DNA of 16,869 bases from JAGTVG01 sp964389805 (GTDB lineage: Bacteria; Bacteroidota; Bacteroidia; Cytophagales; Cyclobacteriaceae): the NCBI GenBank assembly GCA_964389805.1, contig CAYMFU010000067.1, positions 1-16,869 on the forward strand, given 5' to 3'. The notes beneath the pieces were generated by a model. It ran no database searches. It was not told the DNA's origin and saw only the letters and a program-made list of their open reading frames with translations. Made by a program: the position numbers and the translations under genes. Positions 7,154-15,823 of the stretch are shown in pieces. Numbering within the stretch: position 1 is the first letter of the stretch; each line of letters begins with the position of its first letter.

Positions 7154-7174
7154 TATGTTGGAAATTCCAACATA
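7154..7174. promoter_or_regulatory. 21-bp perfect palindrome, likely enhancer site for the sigma-54 regulator (copy 2)
   Basis: The core TGTTGGAAATTCCAACA (7156-7172) extends by two more pairs (TA/TA) to ten-base arms around a single central A. The core matches copy 1 upstream of the regulator gene at 16 of 17 bases. Its centre at 7164 is about 86 bases upstream of the transcription start predicted from the -24/-12 element at 7224-7239, within the usual range for NtrC-type upstream activator sites. I infer binding by the adjacent response regulator. Confidence 0.7.
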
Positions 7175-7223
7175 CACTGTTCAGGAAACAATATATATTA
7201 CTGATAATCAACTACTTATTAAT

Positions 7224-7239
7224 TGGCATATCAATTGAA
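7224..7239 (+). promoter_or_regulatory. Candidate sigma-54 (-24/-12) promoter of the permease operon
   Basis: TGGCATATCAATTGAA resembles the sigma-54 consensus TGGCAC-N5-TTGCA with correct spacing. The -24 block matches five of six bases. The -12 block reads TTGAA, so the usually invariant C is replaced by A, which is the main weakness. The expected start is near 7250, giving a leader of about 21 bases before the ATG at 7271. It lies 50 bases downstream of the palindrome at 7154-7174. Confidence 0.45.
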
Positions 7240-7270
7240 TAGAGTTAAAATGTATAGGAATTTTTTAGAT

Positions 7271-9631
7271 ATGTTACGATATAACCTCAAAATTGCACTT
7301 AGAAATATTTTAAGGAATAAAGGATTTAGTATAATAAATATTCTTGGCCTCACTCTTGGTATGACATGTTCGCTTATCATGTTGCTGATGGTATACGATG
7401 TATATAAAGCTGATACATTTCATAAGAACTACGATAATCTTTATATATTTCAGCAGGATGTTGTACTAGAGAGCGGCACATATCAAACCGATCGGTGTGG
7501 CGGTTTAATTGGTCCTTTTCTAAAAGAAAATTACCCCCAGATCAAAGAATTTGCACGTCTCGGACATACCAGAAACCTCCTCCTGGCCTATTTCAAAGAC
7601 AGTACTGCTGATGTTCGCCCCATTTCTCTAGTTGAAAAACAGGGCATTGCAGTCGATTCTACATTTTCAAAACTGTTCTCTTTTCCAATGGTCTCAGGAA
7701 ATCCGGAATATGCATATCAGGGAAAACACTTTATTGTATTAACTGAATCACTTTCTCGTAAAATATTTAAAGATGAGAATCCTATTGGGAAAAGAATTAT
7801 ACTCAATGAAGAATTCGATCTTGAAGTAACGGGTATTATTGAAGAAGTACCTAAAAATTCAAGTCTGGAATTTTCGTATATCGTTCCATTTGATATCATG
7901 AGTACAATGGGATATAATCTGGATGGATTTGGCGGTACCAATTTTTTCACATATTTCTTATTGGATGGAGAAAACAGTAAAGAACAAATTAATTCCTCTT
8001 TAAATGAACTCCTAGATGCCCAGGACTATGATGAGCAACTGGAATTAAACAGGTATATAAGCCATATAAAAGAGGCCTATTTATTTGGTGAATCTATGAA
8101 CTATATCGGTTTATATATAATTTTTAGTATTGGCATTGGAATTTTAATTATTGCATGCATCAATTATATCAACTTATCGACGGCAAAATCTTTCGAAAGA
8201 GCAAAAGAAATTGGAGTTAGAAAAACAGGGGGAGCCACCAGAATCCAACTGATTGGTCAATTCCTGGTCGAAAGTTTCATGATTTCACTAGTGGCTATTC
8301 ATTTATCAATATTGTTGGTTGAATTAATACTACCGGTTATAAATCGATCTTTTGAGGCGGATATCAGATTGAATATGACCGATCCGGTACTTTGGTTGCT
8401 TATTGCCATTATCTTGTTCTGTACAGGCTTCCTTTCAGGCTTGTATCCTGCCTTTATTTTATCAAATATACGGCCAGCCGTAATAATGAAAGAGATGCAT
8501 TTTTCAGGGAATAAAGGCAGCAGATCAAGAAAAATCCTGGTGGTCGTTCAATTTGCCATGACTCTGTTCTTTATCGTCAGCACATTAGTATTATATAAGC
8601 AATTCATGTATCTGCAGAAAGCAGACTTTGGAATAACGCGAGAAAATATAATTTATATACCCACAAGGGGAATGATATGGCAGAAATACGAAGAAATTAA
8701 GCAGGATTTATTAAAGGAAAGTAGTGTATTACAAGTTTCAACAGGATCTGCAATCCCTACGAATGTTGAAATGGGAGACATAAATTGGGGAAAGACAGAC
8801 GAAGAACATAATATCATCGCCAGGATCATGTGGGTTGGTGAAGGTATGGATCAAATACTGGACATGAATCTTGTACATGGCAGATTCTATTCAAAAGATA
8901 GTCCGGCAGAAAATGAGGAGGGGATTATCGTAAATGAAGAGATAATCAGGATACTTGGATATGAAGATAATCCTATTGGTAAGAAATTCCGGTTATGGGA
9001 TATGGACAAAAAAATAATAGGCGTTATTGAGGATTACGAATTTATTCCAATTGACATTGGAGGCAGGGCATTAATATTGCCTTATGGGAATATTCAGAAA
9101 TTTGTATTTATTAAGGTAGTGCCGGATTTCAAGTCAGACCAATTAGTTCGGTTACAGAATATTTTCGGGAAACATAATCCTGACTATCCTTTTACATATT
9201 CTTTTCTGGAAGATTATGAATACCCCTTTTTCAAATCAGTAAATCCCCTACTTCATATATTGTTTTATCTATGCGGTTTTGGAATTCTGATCTCCTGTCT
9301 TGGATTATTTGGTCTCGCCATGTACACTACCCAGAGAAAAACTAAAGAAATAGGAATAAGAAAAGCATTTGGTGCTAATGTTTCTACAATTATTATATTA
9401 TTGACAAAACAATATATAAGGCTTGTATTATTGGCTTGTATAATTTCCTTGCCAATTGCTATTTTACTCATGAAAGGAGTATTAAGTTTCTTCACAGTAA
9501 AAACAGGGATAAGTACTTTCTTTATGATTTTAATTGTGGGATCTATGATCTCCGTTTCAATTTTGACTATACTTTATCACTCTGTGGTGGCGGCACGGAA
9601 AAATCCAATTAACAGCTTGCGATATGAATAA
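7271..9631 (+). CDS. MacB/FtsX-type ABC transporter permease 1
   Basis: This is a 786-residue inner-membrane protein with two MacB periplasmic-core/FtsX units. Approximate layout: TM1 20-42, first periplasmic domain 45-275, TM2-4 about 277-300, 335-357 and 370-395, TM5 417-442, second periplasmic domain 445-658, and TM6-8 about 660-682, 714-735 and 750-772. Coupling-helix-like signatures follow the TM at each FtsX unit: AKEIGVRKTGGA and TKEIGIRKAFGA. The C-terminus is NPINSLRYE. I chose ATG 7271 (MLRYNLKIALRNILRNKGFS), the usual N-terminus of this family. A TTG at 7223 and an ATG at 7250 extend the frame but overlap the putative promoter. There is no nucleotide-binding domain. MacB-like proteins drive substrates out of the periplasm by mechanotransmission rather than channel transport; the substrate here is unknown. 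First gene of a three-permease operon. Confidence 0.95.
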   Translation: MLRYNLKIALRNILRNKGFSIINILGLTLGMTCSLIMLLMVYDVYKADTFHKNYDNLYIFQQDVVLESGTYQTDRCGGLIGPFLKENYPQIKEFARLGHTRNLLLAYFKDSTADVRPISLVEKQGIAVDSTFSKLFSFPMVSGNPEYAYQGKHFIVLTESLSRKIFKDENPIGKRIILNEEFDLEVTGIIEEVPKNSSLEFSYIVPFDIMSTMGYNLDGFGGTNFFTYFLLDGENSKEQINSSLNELLDAQDYDEQLELNRYISHIKEAYLFGESMNYIGLYIIFSIGIGILIIACINYINLSTAKSFERAKEIGVRKTGGATRIQLIGQFLVESFMISLVAIHLSILLVELILPVINRSFEADIRLNMTDPVLWLLIAIILFCTGFLSGLYPAFILSNIRPAVIMKEMHFSGNKGSRSRKILVVVQFAMTLFFIVSTLVLYKQFMYLQKADFGITRENIIYIPTRGMIWQKYEEIKQDLLKESSVLQVSTGSAIPTNVEMGDINWGKTDEEHNIIARIMWVGEGMDQILDMNLVHGRFYSKDSPAENEEGIIVNEEIIRILGYEDNPIGKKFRLWDMDKKIIGVIEDYEFIPIDIGGRALILPYGNIQKFVFIKVVPDFKSDQLVRLQNIFGKHNPDYPFTYSFLEDYEYPFFKSVNPLLHILFYLCGFGILISCLGLFGLAMYTTQRKTKEIGIRKAFGANVSTIIILLTKQYIRLVLLACIISLPIAILLMKGVLSFFTVKTGISTFFMILIVGSMISVSILTILYHSVVAARKNPINSLRYE

Positions 9632-9671
9632 GATTAAGCCAGACAATCATAATCTTTAACCAACAAAAGTT

Positions 9672-12068
9672 ATGTATTATATATTTTCAAAATCTACTTT
9701 CAGGAGCATCATTAGGAATAAATATAATTGGATAAATATATTCGGATTAACTGTCAGCATCTCAATGTTCATGACCATATTCCTTTACATTCAAAATGAA
9801 TACAGCTATGAAAGACACCACGAAAAGTTGAGTAATATCTTCCGGATTGAACAATTTCAAAAATTTGGAGAAACCAGAAATATGTGTGGGGCACCTCCCC
9901 CACTAAGTCTTGTCATTACAGAAGACATACCGGATATCCAATTGAGCACAAGGTATGTAAAAAACAATGAGGCCTTAATAGAACTACCAGATGGATCAAA
10001 ACTGGGTGAAAGCAACATAATTTTTGCCGACAAGAGTTTTCTGGAAATGTTTACATATCCAGTCATCAAAGGCAGTTATGATGGGGATTTAGATCAGCCT
10101 TATATGGCTGTGATCACAGAACAGGTTGCTGAAAAATACTTTGGCAGCCAGAATCCCATTGGAAAGATCATGAAATACAATAATGAATTTGATTTTGAAA
10201 TTAAAGCTGTGGTAAAACAATTATCAGCAAATTCCCATCTTAATTTTAATATATTAATTTCCTTTAATACAATTCTTTCATTAAGTGGTCCGGAAATCGT
10301 TACCGAAGACTGGTTCAGTAACTGGACGAAACATTATGTGCTAATTCATCAAAATGCAAGTGTAGAAAGTATAAATAATAAGCTGAAAAACTATCTCACA
10401 AAATACCAGGGTGAAGAATCACAAAATGAACTATATCTGAAGCCTCTTAAGGATATTCACCTGAATTCAAATGTTGTAGATGAGACTGCCAATGTGGGAA
10501 GCGCTCAAAATATAACCATTTTTACATTAATCGCTTTTATGATCATCATCGTGGCCTGTATAAACTATATCAATTTGACAACAGCATACAGTACAATCCG
10601 CGGAAAAGAAGTAGGTATACGTAAGATCAACGGAGCGTACCGCATAAATCTCATATTCAGGTTTCTGGGTGAAAGTTTTATTATTTCAGTTATTTCACTT
10701 GTTCTGGCAGCAATACTAACTGAATTTACCTTTCCTTATTTCAATCAACTCGTCAATAGAAATATTGAAATAAACTATCTGCAAAATTGGCAGTTCTTTA
10801 CTATTTCAATATTCATATGTTGTGCTGTCACATTGATCTCCGGATTTTATCCGGCAATTCTTCTTGCCCGCTTTAAACCAACTGAAGTTCTGAAAGGATC
10901 TTATTATGGTGGGAATAAAAAAAGTGCCTTTCGGCGAATATTGGTTATTTTTCAATTCTTCATTTCAACTTCCTTAGTAATAAGTACAATATTTTTAGTT
11001 AGACAACTAAATTTTATGTCAAACTCTGACCTGGGATATAATAAGGACCAGGTATTGATAATATCTATTTCAAGTCCATCTGGTCAAAAACTAAACCAAT
11101 TCAAATCGGAGATTGAGAATAACACTGACATACTATTGGTCACAAGTTCAGATTATTTACCCATGAATTCCCATAATTGGACCGGATTCTCTTGGGAAGG
11201 GGCAGAAGATGACAATTTTATTAGGATGAATATAAATTATGTTGGTCCGGAGTTCCTTGATGTTTACGATATTCCACTCAAATCAGGCCTGGGATTTAAA
11301 CCAGAACAATCTGAACAGGACCAGCTTTACGTACTACTTAATGAAAAAGCTGTTAAGGAAATTGGATGGAAGGATGATGTGTTGGGGAAAAAAATTCTAT
11401 GGACAGTTGACTACCGAACAAGAAATAACAAAGAGGCAGTCGTTGCTGGTGTGGTTAAGGATTACCATTATTTGTCAAAGCATCATGCCATCAAGCCTTT
11501 GATTATGCCTTTATTAAATAAAGATGGCACTGGTTCCAGGATTTCAATTAAATTAAGCTCAAAACCTCAAAAAGAAACTCTTGGATTTATTGAAGACACA
11601 TTTAAAGATATTTACCAAGATGAACTATGGAACTATCAATTTGTAAATAGCATCGTTCGAAGCCAGTATGATAGTGAAAATCGAATGAGCCAGTTAGTCC
11701 TGGTACTTACATTGGTAGGCATTATCATTGCCATCACAGGATTATATGGCCTAACTTCGTTCATAACCAATCAACGGATTAAGGAAATTGGAATAAGAAA
11801 GGTAATGGGTGCCAGTTTGCCGTCCATCATGTTCATAATATCTAAAGAATTGTTGATCATGCTGCTGGTAGCCAATATTATTGCATGGCCCCTGGCCTAT
11901 TTACAAGTTCTAAAATGGCTGCAAAATTTCGAATATAGTATCAATATTCAGTTGCATGTTTTTATTCTTGCTACAGCAATTACTTTTTTGCTTGCAATAG
12001 CAACTGTAGGCTTCAAGATCCTGAAAGCTACTTTTAGAAATCCGGTGGAAGCATTGAGATATGAATAA
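9672..12068 (+). CDS. MacB/FtsX-type ABC transporter permease 2
   Basis: This is a 798-residue paralogue of the preceding permease, 40 bases downstream and surely co-transcribed. TM1 is at 20-41 (INIFGLTVSISMFMTIFLYI). The first periplasmic domain runs to about 277. Further TM segments lie near 279-302, 333-357, 374-399 and 422-446, then a second periplasmic domain, and the last three TM near 675-699, 726-747 and 761-782. Both coupling signatures are intact (GKEVGIRKINGA and IKEIGIRKVMGAS), and the C-terminus ends NPVEALRYE. Similarity to its neighbours appears confined to the TM/coupling regions and short periplasmic motifs such as GSQNPIGKIM, so the duplication is old. It has no ATPase domain. 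It probably forms a hetero-oligomer with a neighbour or pairs with an ATPase encoded elsewhere. Confidence 0.95.
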   Translation: MYYIFSKSTFRSIIRNKYNWINIFGLTVSISMFMTIFLYIQNEYSYERHHEKLSNIFRIEQFQKFGETRNMCGAPPPLSLVITEDIPDIQLSTRYVKNNEALIELPDGSKLGESNIIFADKSFLEMFTYPVIKGSYDGDLDQPYMAVITEQVAEKYFGSQNPIGKIMKYNNEFDFEIKAVVKQLSANSHLNFNILISFNTILSLSGPEIVTEDWFSNWTKHYVLIHQNASVESINNKLKNYLTKYQGEESQNELYLKPLKDIHLNSNVVDETANVGSAQNITIFTLIAFMIIIVACINYINLTTAYSTIRGKEVGIRKINGAYRINLIFRFLGESFIISVISLVLAAILTEFTFPYFNQLVNRNIEINYLQNWQFFTISIFICCAVTLISGFYPAILLARFKPTEVLKGSYYGGNKKSAFRRILVIFQFFISTSLVISTIFLVRQLNFMSNSDLGYNKDQVLIISISSPSGQKLNQFKSEIENNTDILLVTSSDYLPMNSHNWTGFSWEGAEDDNFIRMNINYVGPEFLDVYDIPLKSGLGFKPEQSEQDQLYVLLNEKAVKEIGWKDDVLGKKILWTVDYRTRNNKEAVVAGVVKDYHYLSKHHAIKPLIMPLLNKDGTGSRISIKLSSKPQKETLGFIEDTFKDIYQDELWNYQFVNSIVRSQYDSENRMSQLVLVLTLVGIIIAITGLYGLTSFITNQRIKEIGIRKVMGASLPSIMFIISKELLIMLLVANIIAWPLAYLQVLKWLQNFEYSINIQLHVFILATAITFLLAIATVGFKILKATFRNPVEALRYE

Positions 12069-12098
12069 ATGGGGGTAGATTTATAATATTCAGAAATC

Positions 12099-14492
12099 AT
12101 GCTAGAATACTTTTTTAAAATATTTATTCGAAACTTTCGAAAGCAAAGGGCCTATGCCCTGATAAATGTTTTCGGTCTTTCTTTAGGCTTTGCTGTCGTT
12201 ATAGTTATCTTATTCTGGATCCAATTTCATTTAAGTTTTGATCAAAATATTGAAAATAATAAGAATATTTATCGCATAGTCCAGAGAATTATCGATGGGG
12301 GCGAGAGTGAATTGATATCACCTACTCCCGGAGCACTGGCAGGGATTCTTTCAGATAAATTCCCTGAAATAATTCATGCTTCAAGGGTTCACTATGGTCC
12401 TGATATGGTTATTCAAACGGATAAGGACACATTTGTTGAAAAAAGAGTCCTGTTTGTAGACAGTACCTTTTTACAAATATTTGATTTCCCATACATTTAT
12501 GGTCAGAATCCATTAAATCTGAACAATGGCATCATATTATCCGAGTCGGTAGCTATAAAATACTTTGGCTCTGACAATCCTATTGGTAAAATTCTGAGTA
12601 TAGCAGGAGGACATAATTTCACGGTTATCGGAGTAATTGAAAATTTACCTGTGAATATGCATTTCAACTTTAATATTTTACTCCCCATTTCTTTAGCTAT
12701 AGAAAGAGGAGCTGAAGTATTTCCCGAAAAATGGTACAGGTTTGCAGAAGTCGAAACCTATATTGAAACCCAGCCAAAAGCAGACATTACTTCCCTAAAT
12801 TCTAAGATACGGTATTTGAAAGCAGAATTTTCTGAATACAAAAATGACGAACTCATTCTACAGCCAATCCGCGATATTCATCTTGAACCAGATATCAGGT
12901 ATAATTATGCCCCAACAATATCTCAATCCACATTATTGACTTTTGCAATTATAGCTTTTCTACTCCTTACAATTGCCTGCCTGAATTATATAATACTGAC
13001 GGTTGGACTCTCTGCGCAAAGGATCAAATCGACAGGCATTCGATTAATCCACGGTTCATCAAAATTTCTAATTATTGCAGGAATACTTTTGGAATCTATG
13101 TTTCTAACCTTATTGGCCTGGGTAATCAGTGTTGTAATAGTTGAATTGCTTACTCCGGGAATCAATCAGTTTCTGGATATAGATCTTTCTTTATTAAAAG
13201 AATACTCAGGACCAATATTCACCACATCAATTCTGGTAACACTGTTTATTGGAATTATAAACGGATTATACCCGGCCATTCTTCTTTCAAATACGGATCC
13301 ACTTGCTATTTTCAAAAAACATACCTCCAGAAAAGTATCGAAACTGAAGATCTTAAAATCTTTAATAATCATTCAGTTTTCAATCGGAATCATTCTACTT
13401 ATATATTCCGGAACCATTAACAATCAGCTTGAGTATATGATTTCAAAGGATCCTGGTTTTGACAGAGAAAATCTCATTTCGATTGGATTATATGATGAAT
13501 CAAGAGACAAATTGTTTAATATATCCGAACAACTTATTGACGAAATAAAGAGTATACATGGGATTAAAAATGCAAGTCTTTCATGCAGTTCCCCTTCCAT
13601 AATCGGTACTTCAGCAGGATTAGCAGAATGGGATGGCCAAGAAGCCGGTGAAGAGGTTTATGTACAATGGAACTCGATCTTTTTCAACTATTTTGAGACC
13701 ATTGGAGTCCCAATAATCAAGGGGCGGGATTTTACTGAGTTTAATGAAAATGACATAACAAGGGAAAATCACGCGAGATATATTCTTAATGAAACAGCCA
13801 TCAAATCAATGGGATTAACGCCAAGCGAGGCTATTAACAGAGATTTTACTTTATATGATAAAACAGGACCTATCATTGGAATTGTAAAAGATTTCAATTT
13901 CAAATCACTTCATGAACCGATTAAACCAATGGCGTTTGACATTTTACCTTTTTACTTTCGAACATTCCTTATAAGAAGTAAAAACGGGTTTTCACAAGAT
14001 CTTGTTGAAGAAGTAAAAAAGGTATGGAAAAAACATCTGCCTGAAGATCCTTTTGATTATACATATGAATTTGATTCCTATCAAAACATCTACCAGTCAG
14101 AAAACAGATTATTATCTTACAATAGAATTATAGCTTTATTGATAATCGCGGTTTCCTCCCTTGGCTTCTCCGGGCTTGCCTTCCTTGTTTTGGATCAGAA
14201 AACAAATGAAATAGGGATCAGGAAAGTACATGGCGCAAGTGTCAAGAATCTAATTCAACACCTTCTTAATCTATTTTTTAAATGGATATTGGCTGCAATT
14301 GTCATATCTGTTCCCATAGGTTATTTTCTATCTTCCTACTGGCTTGGAAATTATGCATACAAAACCACCATTGGATTTAAGATATTCCTGATTCCAATAT
14401 TAATAATCATTTTAATATCCTTTTCAGGTATCATATATCGGGTAATCCAATGCTCCATTAAAAATCCAATAGACTCGATACGATATGAATAA
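12099..14492 (+). CDS. MacB/FtsX-type ABC transporter permease 3
   Basis: This is a 797-residue third paralogue, 30 bases after permease 2. TM1 is at about 19-42 (ALINVFGLSLGFAVVIVILF). TM2-5 lie near 275-300, 330-352, 371-396 and 417-440, and the last three near 676-698, 725-748 and 758-782, with periplasmic core domains between. The periplasmic region keeps SDNPIGKIL. The second coupling signature is intact (TNEIGIRKVHGAS). The first is eroded: RIKSTGIRLIHGSS replaces the KEIGVRK form, losing the acidic residue and the Lys of RK. This suggests one of its two FtsX units no longer docks an ATPase in the standard way. The end is NPIDSIRYE, like the other two. It is the last gene of the operon by spacing, followed by an 80-bp gap with no clear terminator. 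Confidence 0.94.
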   Translation: MLEYFFKIFIRNFRKQRAYALINVFGLSLGFAVVIVILFWIQFHLSFDQNIENNKNIYRIVQRIIDGGESELISPTPGALAGILSDKFPEIIHASRVHYGPDMVIQTDKDTFVEKRVLFVDSTFLQIFDFPYIYGQNPLNLNNGIILSESVAIKYFGSDNPIGKILSIAGGHNFTVIGVIENLPVNMHFNFNILLPISLAIERGAEVFPEKWYRFAEVETYIETQPKADITSLNSKIRYLKAEFSEYKNDELILQPIRDIHLEPDIRYNYAPTISQSTLLTFAIIAFLLLTIACLNYIILTVGLSAQRIKSTGIRLIHGSSKFLIIAGILLESMFLTLLAWVISVVIVELLTPGINQFLDIDLSLLKEYSGPIFTTSILVTLFIGIINGLYPAILLSNTDPLAIFKKHTSRKVSKLKILKSLIIIQFSIGIILLIYSGTINNQLEYMISKDPGFDRENLISIGLYDESRDKLFNISEQLIDEIKSIHGIKNASLSCSSPSIIGTSAGLAEWDGQEAGEEVYVQWNSIFFNYFETIGVPIIKGRDFTEFNENDITRENHARYILNETAIKSMGLTPSEAINRDFTLYDKTGPIIGIVKDFNFKSLHEPIKPMAFDILPFYFRTFLIRSKNGFSQDLVEEVKKVWKKHLPEDPFDYTYEFDSYQNIYQSENRLLSYNRIIALLIIAVSSLGFSGLAFLVLDQKTNEIGIRKVHGASVKNLIQHLLNLFFKWILAAIVISVPIGYFLSSYWLGNYAYKTTIGFKIFLIPILIIILISFSGIIYRVIQCSIKNPIDSIRYE

Positions 14493-14572
14493 TTGGATTT
14501 TATAACAATTCCGTAAAATAAGCATCTATAATTCGACTTGAATTATTATATTCAAAGTTTCTTTAAAAGATC

Positions 14573-15106
14573 ATGCGCAAAATTGTGTATTACGTAGCTG
14601 TCTCCATGGATGGATTTATCGAAGGTCCGGATAAATCTTCTGATAAATTCATACATGAGCCATCTATAGTTGATTATTACCTGAATGATTTAAAAAACTT
14701 TGATACAACCATAATGGGTAGGAATACCTATGAGAATGGATATAAATATGGGCTCGAACCTGGTCTTGCGCCTTATCCTCACATGCAACATTATATATTT
14801 TCCAATACATTGAGTTTTTCAAATGTAAATGATAGGATGAAAGTCCTAAAACCTGATTTAAAATACATTTATGAATTACAAAAAGGGAATGGTACGGATA
14901 TTTATCTCTGCGGTGGAGGAATATTTGCGGGATGGTTATTGGACAATGAGTTAATCGATGTTCTTAAGCTCAAACTCAATCCGGTAATACTTGGGGGTGA
15001 CACCCGATTATTTGGATCCTCTTCAAAATCACTTTTCCTGGATTTAATGGAAAGTCTTGATTTTGATAATGGCTTTAAAATTTTAACGTATAACATTAAA
15101 TATTGA
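14573..15106 (+). CDS. RibD C-terminal-domain / dihydrofolate reductase-like protein
   Basis: This 177-residue protein has the RibD-C/DHFR-like fold found in many stand-alone bacterial proteins annotated 'dihydrofolate reductase family' (YyaP/YwjB type). Motifs are VAVSMDGFIEG (8-18), the nucleotide-binding MGRNTYENG (48-56), the loop YLCGGGIFAGWLL (111-123) and NPVILGGDTRLF (136-147). The fold predicts an NADPH-dependent reductase, but most such proteins have no proven substrate, and riboflavin or folate roles should not be assumed. It starts at an ATG 80 bases after the permease operon and ends 9 bases before the AlkD-like gene, so those two form a likely pair. Link to the permease operon is uncertain. 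Confidence 0.92.
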   Translation: MRKIVYYVAVSMDGFIEGPDKSSDKFIHEPSIVDYYLNDLKNFDTTIMGRNTYENGYKYGLEPGLAPYPHMQHYIFSNTLSFSNVNDRMKVLKPDLKYIYELQKGNGTDIYLCGGGIFAGWLLDNELIDVLKLKLNPVILGGDTRLFGSSSKSLFLDLMESLDFDNGFKILTYNIKY

Positions 15107-15115
15107 AGAAATATT

Positions 15116-15823
15116 ATGACTGCAAGCGAAGTAATTCGAGAATTAGAAGGCTATGGAAATGAGACTACAAAACGGATTTTCATTAATCACGGTGCGCGGG
15201 AACCATTTTTCGGAGTTAAAGTCCAGGACCTTAAAAAGATTGTAAAGAAGATAAAGAAGGATTACAGACTATCTCTTGAACTATATGGTACGGGCAACTC
15301 TGATGCGATGTATCTTGCCGGTTTAATTGCTGATGAAAAGGCTATGACCAAACAAGATTTGCAAAAATGGGTAAAAGGGGCTTACTGGTACATGATCAGC
15401 GACTATACAGTTCCGTGGATCGCAGCCGAAAGCAATTTTGGAAAAGAGCTGGCAATGGAATGGATTGAATCTGACCAGGAATTTATAGCTTCTGCTGGGT
15501 GGGCAACTTTATCAAACCTTGTGTCATTAAAACCTGACAATGAATTAGATATAGAAAATATTAGCGCTTTGCTTGACAGGGTTGAGATGGAAATTCATAG
15601 CGCTCAAAACAGGGTCAGATATACTATGAACGGATTTGTTATTGCGGTGGGCTCATATGTTAAAGAACTAACAAATAAAGCCATATTCATTGGCGGTAAA
15701 ATTGGAAAAGTCCACGTAGATATGGGAGGAACAGCATGTAAAGTCCCTCTGGCTCCTGAATACATTCAGAACGTAATTGACAGAGGGACTCATGGTAAAA
15801 AACGAAAAGTGGCTAGATGCTAA
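15116..15823 (+). CDS. AlkD-like HEAT-repeat DNA alkylation repair family protein
   Basis: This 235-residue all-helical protein matches the DNA alkylation repair (AlkC/AlkD) family: FFGVKVQDLKKIVKKI (31-46), LELYGTGNSDAMYLAGLIAD (54-73), then WYMISDYTVPWIAAE and, near the end, RYTMNGFVIAVGSYVKEL. AlkD-type members are DNA glycosylases that remove positively charged alkylated purines, using a Trp/Asp pair. Trp91 and Asp96 sit in about the right place but with spacing I could not match exactly, so activity is open. A basic tail (HGKKRKVARC) may add DNA contact. It follows the DHFR-like gene by 9 bases and its stop overlaps that of the convergent NTF2-like gene by 4 bases. Confidence 0.88.
   Translation: MTASEVIRELEGYGNETTKRIFINHGAREPFFGVKVQDLKKIVKKIKKDYRLSLELYGTGNSDAMYLAGLIADEKAMTKQDLQKWVKGAYWYMISDYTVPWIAAESNFGKELAMEWIESDQEFIASAGWATLSNLVSLKPDNELDIENISALLDRVEMEIHSAQNRVRYTMNGFVIAVGSYVKELTNKAIFIGGKIGKVHVDMGGTACKVPLAPEYIQNVIDRGTHGKKRKVARC

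Noticed and set aside
7137..7232. Nine-base repeat TGGCATATC at 7137 and 7224
   Set aside because: Only the second copy has a TTG-like -12 block at the right distance. A nine-base repeat within this AT-rich leader can arise by chance.
7223..7270. Upstream starts for permease 1 (TTG at 7223, ATG at 7250)
   Set aside because: Family members begin at the MLRYNLKIALRN segment (ATG 7271), and the extension overlaps the putative -24/-12 promoter. ATG 7250 remains possible but coincides with the predicted transcription start.
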